Below, in pieces: positions 34,330-43,892 of a DNA stretch of 64,000 nucleotides; position 1 is the first letter of the stretch; each line of letters opens with the position of its first letter. Both the position numbers and the translations under genes were made by a program. This stretch comes from Rhizobium sp. Root1212 (lineage in GTDB: Bacteria > Pseudomonadota > Alphaproteobacteria > Rhizobiales > Rhizobiaceae). The stretch covers positions 1,311,599-1,375,598 of the forward strand of contig NZ_LMDA01000001.1 in assembly GCF_001424985.1 (NCBI RefSeq), read 5' to 3'. Below the pieces are notes generated by a model that saw only the letters and a program-made list of their open reading frames with translations, was not told the origin of the DNA and ran no database searches.

Positions 34330-37300
34330 TCAGCCCGGCTCATGCGGCGGCGTTTCTTTCGCTGCCGCCGCACGGCCGATGCCTGTAAGCGCATGGCCGC
34401 GTTCGCGCAGCCACTGGAAGGCGACGTAAAGCGCCGGGATCAGGAAGATACCGACCATCGCCGCCGCGAGCATGCCGCCGGCAACGCCGGTGCCGACAGC
34501 ACGGCGGCTCAGCATACCCGCGCCCTCGGCAATGATCAGCGGCACAAGGCCGATGATGAAGGCAAAGCTCGTCATCATCACGGCGCGGAACCGGGTGCGC
34601 GCGCCCTCGATGGCGGCATCGACGATGCTCGCCCCCTTTTCGCGCCGGTCCTTGGCGAATTCGACGATCAGGATCGCGTTCTTCGAGGCGAGCGCGATCA
34701 GAACGACAAGACCGATCTGCGCGTAGATATCGAAGGACAGCCCAGCCACCAGCACCGCAATCAGTGCACCCGCGACACCGACGGCCACGGACAGCAGAAC
34801 CGGAATGGGGATCGTCCAGCTCTCGTAGAGCGCGACGAGGAAGAGATAGGCAAACAGCACGGCGAGCGCCAGGATCACCGTCGTCTGGCCCGCCGCTTCC
34901 AGTTCCTGCAAGGCCGTGCCCGTCCACTCGTAGCTATAGCCGGAGGGCAGCGTCGTTGCCGAAAGCTGTTCCATCGCCGCCAGCGCCTCGCCGGAGGAGA
35001 CGCCGGGCGCCGGCTGGCCGTTCAGCGTGATCGAGCGATAGTTGTTGTAGCGCACGATCGATTGCGGCCCGACGATATATCGCACCCGCGCCACGGAGGC
35101 GACGGGCACCATCTCGCCGGAGGAATTGCGCACATGCAGCCGCGAGATATCCTCGACGGAGTTGCGGTCGGCCTCGGCCGCCTGCATCGTCACCTTCCAG
35201 CTGCGGCCGAAGAGGTTGAAGTCGTTGATGTAATAGGAGCCGAGCGTGCCCTGCAGCGTCGTAAAGAGATCGCTGACGGAGACGCCGAGAGCCTGCAGCC
35301 GGTCGCGGTCGAGATCGAGATAGAGCTGCGGCGCGCTTGCCGAATAGGTGGTGAAGGTCGGCCCGAGCTTGGGGTTCTGGTTGGCGGCGATCACGAGGCC
35401 GCCGGCGGTTGCCGCGAGGTCTGCGGGCGGACGGCCCTGCAGGTCGAGCAGCTGGTATTCGAAGCCCGAGCCGGTGCCGAGACCCATGATCGGCGGCAGG
35501 TTGAAGGCGAAGACCTGCGCGCCGCGCACAGCCGTACCCTTCATCATCGCGGTACGGATCGCGGCATTGACGGAAAGCTCCGGCGTCAGCCGCTCGTCGA
35601 AACCCTTCATCGTCACCAGCGCAAAACCGCTGTTCGATTTCGAGAGGCCGTCGAGGAAGCTGTAGCCGCTGACGCTGAAGACATCGGCGACCCCGTCGAT
35701 GCCCTTCAACATCGTCTCGACACCGCTGACGATATTCTGCGTGCGGTTGAAGGATGCTCCTTCCGGCAGGCGGATTTCGACGAAGAAGGCGCCCTGGTCC
35801 TCGGCCGGCAGGAAGCCGGTCGGCACGATGCGGAACAGCCAGCCGCTGGCGCCGATCGCGACCGCCAGAAGCAGCACGCCGATGATCGCGCGCCGGGCGA
35901 TATGGCCGGCGACATAAACGTAACCGTCGCGGCCATTGTCGATGCGCCGCGAGAGCCAGCCGAGAATGCCACGCTTTTCGCCGTGATGCGGCTTGAGCAG
36001 GATCGAGCAGAGCGCCGGGCTGAGCGTCAGCGCGTTGATCGCCGACAGCACCATGGAGACCGAAACGGCGACGGCGAATTGCTGGAACAATTGCCCGCTG
36101 AGGCCCGGAATGAAAGCGACGGGCACGAAGACGGAAAGCAGGACCAGCGTGATCGCGACGATGGCGCCGGTGATCTCGCCCATGGCAAGCCGCGCCGCTT
36201 CCGGCGCTTCCATGCCTGGATTTTCCTCCATCACCCGCTCGATGTTTTCGACCACGACGATGGCGTCATCGACGACGATGCCGATCGCCAGCACTAGCGC
36301 CAGCAGCGAAATCGTGTTGAGCGAGAAGCCAAGCGCCAGAATGACGGCGAAGGTGCCGATCAGCGCCACCGGCACCGCAACCAGCGGAATGAGCGTCGCC
36401 CGCCAGTTTCCGAGGAAGAGGAACACGACGATGATGACCAGCACGAAGGCTTCGAGCAGCGTATGCTCGACATTGTCGACGCTGGCCTCGACGAAGGTCG
36501 AGGTATCGTAGGTCACCTGATATTTCAGGCCGGGCGGAAAGCTTTTGGACAGCCGCTCCATCGTGTCGCGCACGCCTCTGGCGGCAGCCAGCGCATTGGC
36601 GCCGGGGGCCTGGTAGGTGCCGATCATGGCCACCGGCTTGCCGTTGAAACGGGCGCTGGTATCGGAACTGGCGGAACCGAGCACCACCCTGGCGACATCG
36701 CGGATGCGGATGTAGGAACCATCCGGCTGCGCGCGCAGCACCACATCCTCGAACTGCTTCGGATCGGTCAGGCGTCCTTGCGTCTGCAGGTTCAGCTGGA
36801 ACAGCGGATCGTTGGTCATCGGCTGGGCGCCGATGCGGCCGATGGCGGCCTGCACGTTTTGGGTCTTCAGCGCCGCAATGACATCTGAAGGGGTCATGCC
36901 GAGATTGGTCAGCCGGTCGATATCGAGCACGATGCGCATCGAATAGTCTTCGGCGCCGAACATCGAGGCATCGCCGACGCCCGGAATGCGCTTGATCGTG
37001 TCCATCAGGTTGATGGTCGCGTAGTTCGACAGGAAGAGATTGTCGAAGCTCTCATCCTCGCCATAGATGGCGATGACCTGCATCAGCGCGGAGGATTTTT
37101 TCCGCACGCTGACGCCGGTCTGTTTTACTTCCGACGGTAGCCGGGCTTCGGCCAGCGACACGCGGTTCTGCACGTTGACGGTGGCGATGTCCGGGTCGGT
37201 GCCGACGGCGAAGGTCACGGTCAGCGTATAGGAACCGTCCGCGCCACTGGTCGATTTCATGTAGAGCATGTCGTCGACGCCGACGACCTGGCTTTCGATC

Positions 37301-37494
37301 GGCTGGGCGACGGTCGCTTCGACCACATCGGCGCCAGCGCCCGGATAACTGGCGGTGACGCTGATCTGCGGCGGCACGATATCGGGAAACTGCGCCACCG
37401 GCAGGCGGGTGAGCGCGATCAGGCCGGCCAGCGTCAGAACGATGGAGATGACGGCGGCAAAGCGCGGGCGATCGATGAAGATCTCTGAGATCAT
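34330..37494 (-). CDS. RND efflux pump permease (HAE1 family, AcrB-like)
   Basis: A 1054-residue inner-membrane proton antiporter. It starts [20 protein letters not shown] and has the HAE1 signs: [37 protein letters not shown] (TM4 Asp pair), [10 protein letters not shown], and [20 protein letters not shown]. The tandem 12-helix plan and length are normal. It exports hydrophobic drugs or metabolites together with the adaptor and an outer-membrane channel. The channel is not encoded here. It follows the adaptor gene by three bases. The end is five bases from the convergent epmB stop. Confidence 0.93.
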   Translation of the reverse strand: MISEIFIDRPRFAAVISIVLTLAGLIALTRLPVAQFPDIVPPQISVTASYPGAGADVVEATVAQPIESQVVGVDDMLYMKSTSGADGSYTLTVTFAVGTDPDIATVNVQNRVSLAEARLPSEVKQTGVSVRKKSSALMQVIAIYGEDESFDNLFLSNYATINLMDTIKRIPGVGDASMFGAEDYSMRIVLDIDRLTNLGMTPSDVIAALKTQNVQAAIGRIGAQPMTNDPLFQLNLQTQGRLTDPKQFEDVVLRAQPDGSYIRIRDVARVVLGSASSDTSARFNGKPVAMIGTYQAPGANALAAARGVRDTMERLSKSFPPGLKYQVTYDTSTFVEASVDNVEHTLLEAFVLVIIVVFLFLGNWRATLIPLVAVPVALIGTFAVILALGFSLNTISLLALVLAIGIVVDDAIVVVENIERVMEENPGMEAPEAARLAMGEITGAIVAITLVLLSVFVPVAFIPGLSGQLFQQFAVAVSVSMVLSAINALTLSPALCSILLKPHHGEKRGILGWLSRRIDNGRDGYVYVAGHIARRAIIGVLLLAVAIGASGWLFRIVPTGFLPAEDQGAFFVEIRLPEGASFNRTQNIVSGVETMLKGIDGVADVFSVSGYSFLDGLSKSNSGFALVTMKGFDERLTPELSVNAAIRTAMMKGTAVRGAQVFAFNLPPIMGLGTGSGFEYQLLDLQGRPPADLAATAGGLVIAANQNPKLGPTFTTYSASAPQLYLDLDRDRLQALGVSVSDLFTTLQGTLGSYYINDFNLFGRSWKVTMQAAEADRNSVEDISRLHVRNSSGEMVPVASVARVRYIVGPQSIVRYNNYRSITLNGQPAPGVSSGEALAAMEQLSATTLPSGYSYEWTGTALQELEAAGQTTVILALAVLFAYLFLVALYESWTIPIPVLLSVAVGVAGALIAVLVAGLSFDIYAQIGLVVLIALASKNAILIVEFAKDRREKGASIVDAAIEGARTRFRAVMMTSFAFIIGLVPLIIAEGAGMLSRRAVGTGVAGGMLAAAMVGIFLIPALYVAFQWLRERGHALTGIGRAAAAKETPPHEPG

Positions 37495-37497
37495 GGC

Positions 37498-38616
37498 TCA
37501 ACCACCCGCGGCAGGCGTGGCATCGACGGTGATACCGGGCCGGACCTTGCCGACCCCATCGGTGATCACATTCTCCCCTTCCTTCAGGCCCTTGTCGATG
37601 ACGGCCTGCCCGCGCGCCGAGCGCGAGACATCGACGCGGCGAAGCTCGACCTTGTTGTCTGCGCCGACGACCATGACGAACGCGCCCTGCTGGTCGCGCT
37701 GGATCGCCTGTTCGGGAACCGCCAGCACATCCTGCTTGTCGGCCTGTTCGAGATTGACCCGAACCAGCGTGCCGTCGAGCAGCGTCGCTTCCGGGTTATC
37801 GAACTTGGCGCGCACGATCGCGGTGTCGGTGCCCTGCGAGACGTTGCTGGCGATGAAATCGATCGTGCCCTTCAACGGATATTCGCGGCCGTTCGGCAGG
37901 GTGATGTTGACATTGGCGGCACCGCTGTAGCGCCCGGCCTTCACGCCCTCGCGATATTCGAGCAACAGCGCGATCGCCACCGGGAATTCGACATAGATCG
38001 GATCGAGCTTCGTCAGCGTCGCCAAGGGGCCGCTGTCGGGGCCGACAAGCGCGCCGACATCGACGGAGGTCAGGCCGACGACACCGTCGAAGGGGGCGGT
38101 TATCTTCGTATAGGAGAGATCGAGATCGGCCTTGGCCTTGGCGCCTTCGAGGCTCGTCAGGTCGGCCGCGGCCCTTTTCAGCTGGGCTTCGGCGATATCG
38201 ACCTTGGACTGCGGCGTGGTGTTGCTCTGGAAGAGCTGTTTTTGCCGGTCTCGCTCGATAACGGCCAGATCGTATTGCGCCTGCGCGGCAGCCAGCGCAC
38301 CATCGGCCTGCTGCACGGCCGCGGCGTAGGAGCCGTCCTCCACCTCATAGAGCACCGTGCCGGCCGCAACCTTCTGGCCCTCGGTGAAATTGATCTTCTG
38401 CAGGAAACCGGAGACGCGGGCACGCATATCGACCTTCTGCACCGCGACGATGCGGCCGGTGAAATCGACGCTCTCGCGCAGGTCCATGATCGTGGCCGGG
38501 GCGACCACCACGGCCGGAGCGGGCGCCTGCTGGGCAAGGCCTGTGGACGCCGACAGCATCAGCGCGACAACGGCGCCGGCAGCGAAGGTGGAAAGCAGGC
38601 TTCTCGGCATCGGCAT
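37498..38616 (-). CDS. RND efflux periplasmic adaptor (membrane fusion protein)
   Basis: A 372-residue adaptor with signal segment STFAAGAVVALMLSASTGLA. There is no lipobox Cys. The lipoyl halves (GRIVAVQKVDMRARVSGFLQ and TKITAPFDGVVGLTSVDVGA) flank a coiled-coil hairpin (AAQAQYDLAVIERDRQKQLF). The C-terminal barrel follows. It links the permease to an outer-membrane channel. Two in-frame ATGs (38616 and 38610) share the GGGGG site; 38610 has the better spacing. A palindrome at 38627-38642 lies just upstream. Confidence 0.92.
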   Translation of the reverse strand: MPMPRSLLSTFAAGAVVALMLSASTGLAQQAPAPAVVVAPATIMDLRESVDFTGRIVAVQKVDMRARVSGFLQKINFTEGQKVAAGTVLYEVEDGSYAAAVQQADGALAAAQAQYDLAVIERDRQKQLFQSNTTPQSKVDIAEAQLKRAAADLTSLEGAKAKADLDLSYTKITAPFDGVVGLTSVDVGALVGPDSGPLATLTKLDPIYVEFPVAIALLLEYREGVKAGRYSGAANVNITLPNGREYPLKGTIDFIASNVSQGTDTAIVRAKFDNPEATLLDGTLVRVNLEQADKQDVLAVPEQAIQRDQQGAFVMVVGADNKVELRRVDVSRSARGQAVIDKGLKEGENVITDGVGKVRPGITVDATPAAGG

Positions 38617-38626
38617 CCCCCGGAAT

Positions 38627-38642
38627 GATTAAGGCCTTAGTC
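38627..38642 (-). promoter_or_regulatory. Palindrome before the RND operon, possible operator
   Basis: GATTAAGGCCTTAGTC is a 16-base near-perfect palindrome (one mismatched pair) lying 10-25 bases before the adaptor start. A related half, GACTAATC, occurs at 38674-38681. Such symmetric sites at pump promoters are often repressor operators. No TetR- or MarR-type repressor gene is seen next to it. Confidence 0.4.
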
Positions 38643-38743
38643 CGTCTTCTCTTTCATGCCCTCATTTTCGTAGACTAATCATGGAAGCACGACTTTGAGA
38701 AGACAATTTTCGCCACGTGCAACCTTAACAGCGGCCGGGCGCT

Positions 38744-39841
38744 TCAAAGACGGATGCGGCTGAAGAGGGCGCTCAGTTCCGATTGACGGCCGGTTTCGGT
38801 CTTGCGGAAGATGGCGCGGATATGGCTGCGCACGGTCTCATAGGCGAGCCCGGTCTGACCGGCGATATCGACGGCGCTCGTGCCGTTCGAGAGGATAAGT
38901 GCGATACGGGCTTCCGCCGGCGTGAGGCCGAAGAGGGTGGAAAGCGTTTCCGGCGCGAGGCCGCCCGCCGCGTCCGGATCCTCGATCAGCGCCATGGCGG
39001 CGGCGGGGTTGAAGATATCGCTAAACTGTTCGCCAAGCCGCTGGAAGCGCACCATCAGCGGCCGGCCGAGAAGGCGTGAAAGGGTCACGACCTCGGGTGC
39101 CCCCGGCTGCGCCGGGGCCTGGTCCGTCACGGCCTGCAGGGCCTTGTTGAAGGCGGCACCTTCGGCGGGTCGGATCGCCTTGATCTGGCCGTTTGCAAGC
39201 ACAGGCCCACCTTGCAGCAGGCTTTCCGCCTTGGGGTTCGCCAGCACCACCCGACCGTTGCGGTCGAAGAACAGGCAGCCGATGCGGGCGGTCTCGAAGG
39301 CCGCCGCCATGCCGCCGTTGCGAGAGGTGGAGAAATGGCGCATCAACTGGGCCGCGGACATGAACCGTGTTCGAATGGCATGGAAATGGGACATGTCCTC
39401 GTGCGAAAAGCCACCCACTTCGATTCGGCCTTGCAGCACGAAATAGAGGTCGTCGCCCTCGGCGGAAACATCCATCATCACCGCGTCGCGCAGGCGGTGT
39501 TTGGCGAGGAAACGGTAGAAATCGACGCTGTTTTCTTCGTCGGGGGCCATGAAGTCCTGCTCAAGGACGACCCCACGTTGTTTTGACGGCACAATGAGAC
39601 GCGCGCGGCCGTCGCGCCGGTGCCATTCCTCACCGACGTAATCCTCCATCCCCCGGTCGAGGCTTTCACTATAGAGCACGCCGCCGAACGCGCCGCCGCT
39701 CCTCGGCTCCATGATATTGGCGCCAAAGGCGCCGCAGGCTTCGCTGACCGCGGTGATGGTCGAGCGCCACCGGGCCGGATCGAGGGCGGCCTCCTGAAAT
39801 GTATCGAGTGCCTTGTAAAGGCTGTCCGTCCTGACGCGCAT
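38744..39841 (-). CDS. LuxR-type helix-turn-helix transcription regulator
   Basis: A 365-residue protein. About 290 residues of N-terminal sensor-like sequence contain a PAS-like stretch (GCLFFDRNGRVVLANPKAES). The C-terminal LuxR/GerE helix-turn-helix is LTPAEARIALILSNGTSAVD followed by GQTGLAYETVRSHIRAIFRK. There is no autoinducer-domain signature. The ATG at 39841 is used, with ATGGGGC before it; the frame is open 12 codons further. It lies 127 bases upstream of, and in the same direction as, the RND operon, so it could regulate it. This is not shown by the sequence. Confidence 0.82.
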   Translation of the reverse strand: MRVRTDSLYKALDTFQEAALDPARWRSTITAVSEACGAFGANIMEPRSGGAFGGVLYSESLDRGMEDYVGEEWHRRDGRARLIVPSKQRGVVLEQDFMAPDEENSVDFYRFLAKHRLRDAVMMDVSAEGDDLYFVLQGRIEVGGFSHEDMSHFHAIRTRFMSAAQLMRHFSTSRNGGMAAAFETARIGCLFFDRNGRVVLANPKAESLLQGGPVLANGQIKAIRPAEGAAFNKALQAVTDQAPAQPGAPEVVTLSRLLGRPLMVRFQRLGEQFSDIFNPAAAMALIEDPDAAGGLAPETLSTLFGLTPAEARIALILSNGTSAVDIAGQTGLAYETVRSHIRAIFRKTETGRQSELSALFSRIRL

Positions 39842-39915
39842 GCCCCATCCGTGATCGCGCGGATCGGCCCCCACCAATCCCCGTACTATCTTTGCTTGTA
39901 TATCACGGACTATTA

Positions 39916-39942
39916 AAAAAGCCGACCCTGACGGGCCGGCTT
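39916..39942 (-). terminator. Terminator after the OmpA-like lipoprotein gene
   Basis: AAGCCGACCC (39919-39928) and GGGCCGGCTT (39933-39942) pair around a four-base loop with one internal mismatch. On the minus strand TTTT TAATAG follows. It starts 29 bases after the lipoprotein stop. Confidence 0.82.
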
Positions 39943-39970
39943 GGAATTTTTATAAATGCCGCTTGCGCGC

Positions 39971-40636
39971 TCAGCCTTCGCGGATCGGGGCGATCGAGAT
40001 TTCGACGCGGCGGTTCTGGGCACGGCCGGCTTCCGAGGCATTCGACGCGACCGGGCGATCCTGGCCGTAGCCGATCGCCGACATGCGGCGCTGGTCGACG
40101 CCCTGGGTTGCCAGATAGTTGGCGACCGAAGCGGCGCGGCGTTCCGAAAGGCCCTGGTTGTAGCCGGGGTTGCCGGTGGAATCGGTGTGGCCATCGACAT
40201 CGACGAGGGTCTTGTTGAACTTGCGCAGTACGATGGCCACCGAATTCAGCGTCGAGTAGAAGCCCGGCATCACCTGATCCTGATCGGTCGCGAAGGTGAT
40301 GTTGGAAGGCATGTTGAGGATGATACGGTCGCCGGCGCGGGTGACCGAAACGCCTGTGCCCTGCAGCTGGGCGCGCAGTTCCGATTCCTGACTATCCATG
40401 TAATTGCCGATCAGGCCACCGCCGAGCGCGCCGATGCCGGCGCCGACGAGGGCCGCATCACGCCGGCCGCGGGCGCTGCCGCCGACGAGCAGGCCGGTCG
40501 CCGCACCAAGACCCGCGCCGATCAGCGCACCGCCTGCGGTGTTCGACATCTTCTGCTCGCCCGTATAGGGATCGGTGGTCGTGCAACCGGAAAGATAGAT
40601 GGCCGCGACGGCCGCGATGGCGATTTTCTTCATCAT
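39971..40636 (-). CDS. OmpA family lipoprotein
   Basis: A 221-residue protein with a lipoprotein signal (KKIAIAAVAAIYLSGC; lipobox LSGC). A glycine-zipper region follows (GGALIGAGLGAATGLLVGG, ALVGAGIGALGGGLIG). The C-terminal OmpA/MotB peptidoglycan-binding domain carries VDVDGHTDSTGNPGYNQGLS and ERRAASVANYLATQGV, with NRRVEI. It probably anchors the outer membrane to peptidoglycan (YiaD-like). Two ATGs in tandem (40636, 40633). Monocistronic by context. Confidence 0.92.
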   Translation of the reverse strand: MMKKIAIAAVAAIYLSGCTTTDPYTGEQKMSNTAGGALIGAGLGAATGLLVGGSARGRRDAALVGAGIGALGGGLIGNYMDSQESELRAQLQGTGVSVTRAGDRIILNMPSNITFATDQDQVMPGFYSTLNSVAIVLRKFNKTLVDVDGHTDSTGNPGYNQGLSERRAASVANYLATQGVDQRRMSAIGYGQDRPVASNASEAGRAQNRRVEISIAPIREG

Positions 40637-40763
40637 GAATCAGAGGTCCCTCAAATCAGCTTGTCCTGCTTCATACTAGCGATTGCGGCGGGAAGATGAA
40701 GAGGCAGGCGAAGCAGCGGCTGGTGCGGTGGAAAACCCCGAGAAAAAGCCGATTTCGAGGCAA

Positions 40764-40791
40764 AGGCTGCACCGGAGCGCCGGCGCAGCCT
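40764..40791 (-). terminator. Hairpin after the cysteine-rich secreted protein gene
   Basis: AGGCTGC (40764-40770) pairs with GCAGCCT (40785-40791); the inner bases ACCGG and CCGGC extend the stem to about 12 pairs. On the minus strand TTTG follows. It starts six bases after the stop codon. Confidence 0.6.
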
Positions 40792-40797
40792 CTAAAC

Positions 40798-41172
40798 TTA
40801 TTCGGTCAGGTCGATTTCCTCGGTCTTGCCGCCTTCGCAGGTGTAGCAGCAGTCGTCGCAGGTTTCGGCGTTCTCAGGACCCGTGCCCCAATAGGTGGCC
40901 TTGTCGCCGGAGACCCAGGCGCCGTAGCAGATCTTCTCGCCCTCGTCGCAGGAGAGCGGAATCTGCTTCGTCTCGCCGTCGTCGAGATAGTAGACCTGAT
41001 TGTTGCCCGGCCAGACATGGTCGCGGTCCTGGCTGTAAAGCTCGAGTTCGACGGCATTCGGATGGCTGTTGCGCATCTGGAAGGTGACGTCGGCCGCAAA
41101 GGCGGCCGAGAACGTGCCGGCAAGGATTGCAACGGAAAGCGCGGCGAGCTGCGCGCGGCGGATGATGGACAT
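40798..41172 (-). CDS. Small cysteine-rich secreted protein, unknown function
   Basis: A 124-residue protein with a clear signal peptide (IIRRAQLAALSVAILAGTFSAAFA, cut after AFA). The mature part of about 97 residues is acidic and holds six cysteines (ISLSCDEGEKICYGAW-like region, then CDDCCYTCEGG near the C-terminus). Tryptophan and tyrosine are frequent (YSQDRDHVWPGNNQVYYLDD). The clustered C-D-D-C-C-Y-T-C could bind metal or form disulfides. I do not recognise a family. Start 41172 chosen for the signal peptide and AAAAGGGG upstream. Its neighbours are unrelated. Confidence 0.72.
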   Translation of the reverse strand: MSIIRRAQLAALSVAILAGTFSAAFAADVTFQMRNSHPNAVELELYSQDRDHVWPGNNQVYYLDDGETKQIPLSCDEGEKICYGAWVSGDKATYWGTGPENAETCDDCCYTCEGGKTEEIDLTE

Positions 41173-41231
41173 GAAATATTTCCCCTTTTCATGCCGGCAA
41201 CCCTGCCGGCATGACGCCATCGCTAGCATGC

Positions 41232-41280
41232 AAAATGGCCGATGGGAAAGGACGCCACGCCCTCTACCGAGGCCATTTTT
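41232..41280 (-). terminator. Probable terminator of the regulator-GNAT operon
   Basis: AAAATGGCC (41232-41240) and GGCCATTTT (41271-41279) form a nine-base stem with a long partly structured loop. On the minus strand the stem ends in TTTT. It starts 16 bases after the GNAT stop. Confidence 0.55.
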
Positions 41281-41295
41281 GGTGCCGAAACGGTC

Positions 41296-41835
41296 TCAGT
41301 TCGTCGCAAGCAATTTGTAGAAGAAGGTCGAGCCGCAATAGTCGCCGTCCGGTAGCAGCGCATATTGCGGGATGACACCAACCCGCTGCCAGCCGAGCTT
41401 CTCATAGATCGCCTCCGCCGGGCTTCCCGTTGCCGTGTCGAGCACCAGCACATGGCGACGGCGGGACAGTGCCTCCGCTTCCGCCCGCTCCATCAGCAGT
41501 CGTCCGAGACCGAGGCCGCGCGCCCGGCGATGCACGAGCAGCTTCTTCAGGTCAGCGCGATGCGGCTGGTTCGGCATCATGCCGATGCCGAGCTGCACGG
41601 TGCCGAGGATGTCGTTGCCCAGCCGCGCAACGATCAGCACGGTATCGTCCCTTGCAACGGCGGAGATGACGCCGCGCCAGAAAGGCAACGCATCCGCTGG
41701 TGCGTAGGGTGTCAGGAAGCCCACCGATGCGCCGCCTTCAACACAGTCGGAAAGAATGTCGCACAGCGCAGGCAGGGCCGCTTCGGCCTCGTCTGCATAG
41801 AGAACGTGAACGGAAGGCTGGCTCATCTGCATCAT
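41296..41835 (-). CDS. GNAT family N-acetyltransferase
   Basis: A 179-residue acetyltransferase with the acetyl-CoA loop in KLLVHRRARGLGLGRLLMER (R-x2-G-x-G/A type), the strand HVLVLDTATGSPAEAIYEKL and a terminal LPDGDYCGSTFFYKLL. The substrate is unknown. Several starts are possible (GTG 41838, ATG 41835, 41832, 41826). ATG 41835 forms TGATG with the regulator stop, so translation is probably coupled. The pairing suggests that the regulator controls this enzyme or shares its signal. Confidence 0.85.
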   Translation of the reverse strand: MMQMSQPSVHVLYADEAEAALPALCDILSDCVEGGASVGFLTPYAPADALPFWRGVISAVARDDTVLIVARLGNDILGTVQLGIGMMPNQPHRADLKKLLVHRRARGLGLGRLLMERAEAEALSRRRHVLVLDTATGSPAEAIYEKLGWQRVGVIPQYALLPDGDYCGSTFFYKLLATN

Positions 41836-42404
41836 CACCTGCTGCGGTTGAGGACAACGGCGTAGCGCGCCGGTTCCTCATAAGGGTTATGGAAGATATG
41901 GCCGTCGCCGAGCGCCATGAACAGGCAGTCGCCCGCCTCCAGCACATGGGTTTCGTCGGCAAGCGTCATGTTCAGCCGGCCGCTGAAGACCCAGACATGC
42001 TGGGTCGTGCCGGTTTCGATCTGATGGGGAGCGAACACCACGCGCGCACCGGGCGGAAACTCCACCTCGACGATATCGACCGGAGACGGGACGCCGTCCG
42101 GGGAGACTGAGCGCCTGATGTAACCGGTCTCCGGGTCGCGCCAAAGGCGCTGATCCCCGCGGCGCGACAACGGGGAGGCAGCCTCTTCTTCCGTGGCAAA
42201 GAAGCGGGACAGCGTCGTGCCGAGCGCTGCGCACAGCCGGGCGAGCAGCTGCGCCGTCGGGCTCGCTTCGCCCCGCTCCACCTTGGAGATCATGGCGCGA
42301 CTGACGCCGGAGCGGGCGGCAAGATCATCGAGCGTCATTGCCCGCTGTTGGCGCAGCAGGCGAATGCGGTCGCCGATGGCGGTTTCCAACTCATTCAATT
42401 CCAT
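41835..42404 (-). CDS. XRE family regulator with C-terminal cupin domain
   Basis: A 189-residue protein. The N-terminal XRE helix-turn-helix reads IRLLRQQRAMTLDDLAARSG then SRAMISKVERGEASPTAQLL. The C-terminal small cupin carries VEFPPGARVVFAPHQIETGT, with HVWVFSGRLNM and LEAGDCLFMALGDGHIFHNP. Proteins of this kind sense small metabolites through the cupin and often control amino-acid or polyamine genes. It is upstream of, and coupled to, the GNAT gene, and divergent from the MFS gene (179-base spacer). Confidence 0.9.
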   Translation of the reverse strand: MELNELETAIGDRIRLLRQQRAMTLDDLAARSGVSRAMISKVERGEASPTAQLLARLCAALGTTLSRFFATEEEAASPLSRRGDQRLWRDPETGYIRRSVSPDGVPSPVDIVEVEFPPGARVVFAPHQIETGTTQHVWVFSGRLNMTLADETHVLEAGDCLFMALGDGHIFHNPYEEPARYAVVLNRSR

Positions 42405-42583
42405 TATTTGAGATTTACATTTTCTTATAGTGGAATCAAGCGTTACCTTTTCATCGAAAAATTATTTTGGCCATGGCGTTTTGACGATAGCCGCGGCATC
42501 GCCATGCCGTTAGCATGACCGCGTGCTCTCGCCTGGAAAACCCTTCCCCGGCAATATGTTAGAGGGCGTTTTAGGAGGATTCC

Positions 42584-43834
42584 ATGGTGGCCGCCGCAGC
42601 ACGCGAGGGCTCGTTCCTGTCGATCATCAGCATCGTCGCCTCGATGGCCTGCGTCGCCATCGGTAACGGGCTGATGCTCGCCTATGTACCCTTCGTGCTG
42701 TCGCGCGCGGATGCGCCCTCGTGGATCACGGGTGCGGCGGTGACGGCGCTGGCCTCGGGCGGGCTTGCCGGCTGCTTTCTGGCCGGACCGGTCATTCGCC
42801 GCGTCGGCCACGCCCGCGCCTTCGCCTGCTCCATGGCCTTCGTCATCCTCTCGGCGTTTCTCATCGCGCTCGGCGTCAATCCGCTGCTGTGGGTCGCGGC
42901 GCGGGCGCTTTACGGCATGTCGGGCAATGCCAATTTCATCATCTCCCAAAGCTGGCTGAACCACGCCAGCGCCAACAGCTGGCGCGGCCGGGCGATGTCG
43001 GCCTTTTATATGACCTATGTCATCTGCCTCGGCGTCGGCGCCTGGATTTTCGGGCAGCTGCCGGCCGATGGAAACCTGCCGCCGCTGCTCACCATCTGCT
43101 TCACTGCGATTGCCATCCTGCCGGTCGGCCTGACGCGGCTTCCCAATCCGCCGCCGCCAGCCAAGGTCAGCGTCGATATCCCCATGGCCTGGCGCAATTC
43201 GCCGGTCGCCTTCGTCGGGGTGCTCGCCGCCGGCGGGCTTTCCATGGCCGTGCAGGGATTTACCCCGATCTATGCCGCCACCAATGCGATGAGCCAGCAG
43301 GACGTGGCGCTCCTGATGTTCGTCATGCAGTTCGGCCTCGTCTTCATCCAGTATCCGCTCGGCGCGCTCTCCGACCGCATCGACCGGCGCATCGTGCTGA
43401 TTATCACCTGCCTGCTGATCGCGGGGGCGGCGACAACGGCCTTCTTCATCCCCGTCTCGCAATTCCTGCTACTGATGCTGGTCTTCGCTGTGTGGGCGGG
43501 CGCCGTCGAGGCAGTCTATTCGCTGGCGAACGCCCATGCCAACGACCGCACGGCGCCGGCCGATTTCGTGCCCCTCGCCTCGACCATGCTGCTCTGTTGG
43601 TCAGTCTCGGCAACCGCCGTGCCGCTGGCGATCACCGTGCTGACGCCGGTATTCGGGCCGCAGACCTTCATCTATGCCGTGCTCGGCGTCGCCGTCGCCT
43701 ATGCCGCCTTTGTTGCGATCCGTCTGCGCCACCGCGAAACCGTGCCGCCGCACCTGCGCGAAAACTTCGAGCTCAAGACCGCGCAGATGCCGAATGTCGA
43801 GGGGCTGGTGGAAGATGCAGGCTCGTCGCGCTGA
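42584..43834 (+). CDS. MFS transporter (YcaD-like)
   Basis: A 416-residue, 12-helix major facilitator of the YcaD/UhpC-type group. Visible signs are the loop ALSDRIDRRIVLIITCLL between TM8 and TM9 (G-x3-D-R-x-D-R-R form), NANFIISQSWLNHASANSWR, and the Ala-rich N-terminus. The substrate is unknown. The strong AGGAGG before the ATG at 42584 fixes the start. Divergent from the cupin regulator, so it may be its target (inference). Confidence 0.85.
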   Translation: MVAAAAREGSFLSIISIVASMACVAIGNGLMLAYVPFVLSRADAPSWITGAAVTALASGGLAGCFLAGPVIRRVGHARAFACSMAFVILSAFLIALGVNPLLWVAARALYGMSGNANFIISQSWLNHASANSWRGRAMSAFYMTYVICLGVGAWIFGQLPADGNLPPLLTICFTAIAILPVGLTRLPNPPPPAKVSVDIPMAWRNSPVAFVGVLAAGGLSMAVQGFTPIYAATNAMSQQDVALLMFVMQFGLVFIQYPLGALSDRIDRRIVLIITCLLIAGAATTAFFIPVSQFLLLMLVFAVWAGAVEAVYSLANAHANDRTAPADFVPLASTMLLCWSVSATAVPLAITVLTPVFGPQTFIYAVLGVAVAYAAFVAIRLRHRETVPPHLRENFELKTAQMPNVEGLVEDAGSSR

Positions 43835-43892
43835 GGCGCCAATATAGTCAACAATCCGTTCATTTCCCGCTTTGCGGCGCTTCAGAGCACTG

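Noticed and set aside
33589-36297. A 902-codon plus-strand frame over epmB and the RND permease
   Set aside because: It runs out of frame through epmB and antisense to the permease; His/Arg/Asp-rich shadow without motifs.
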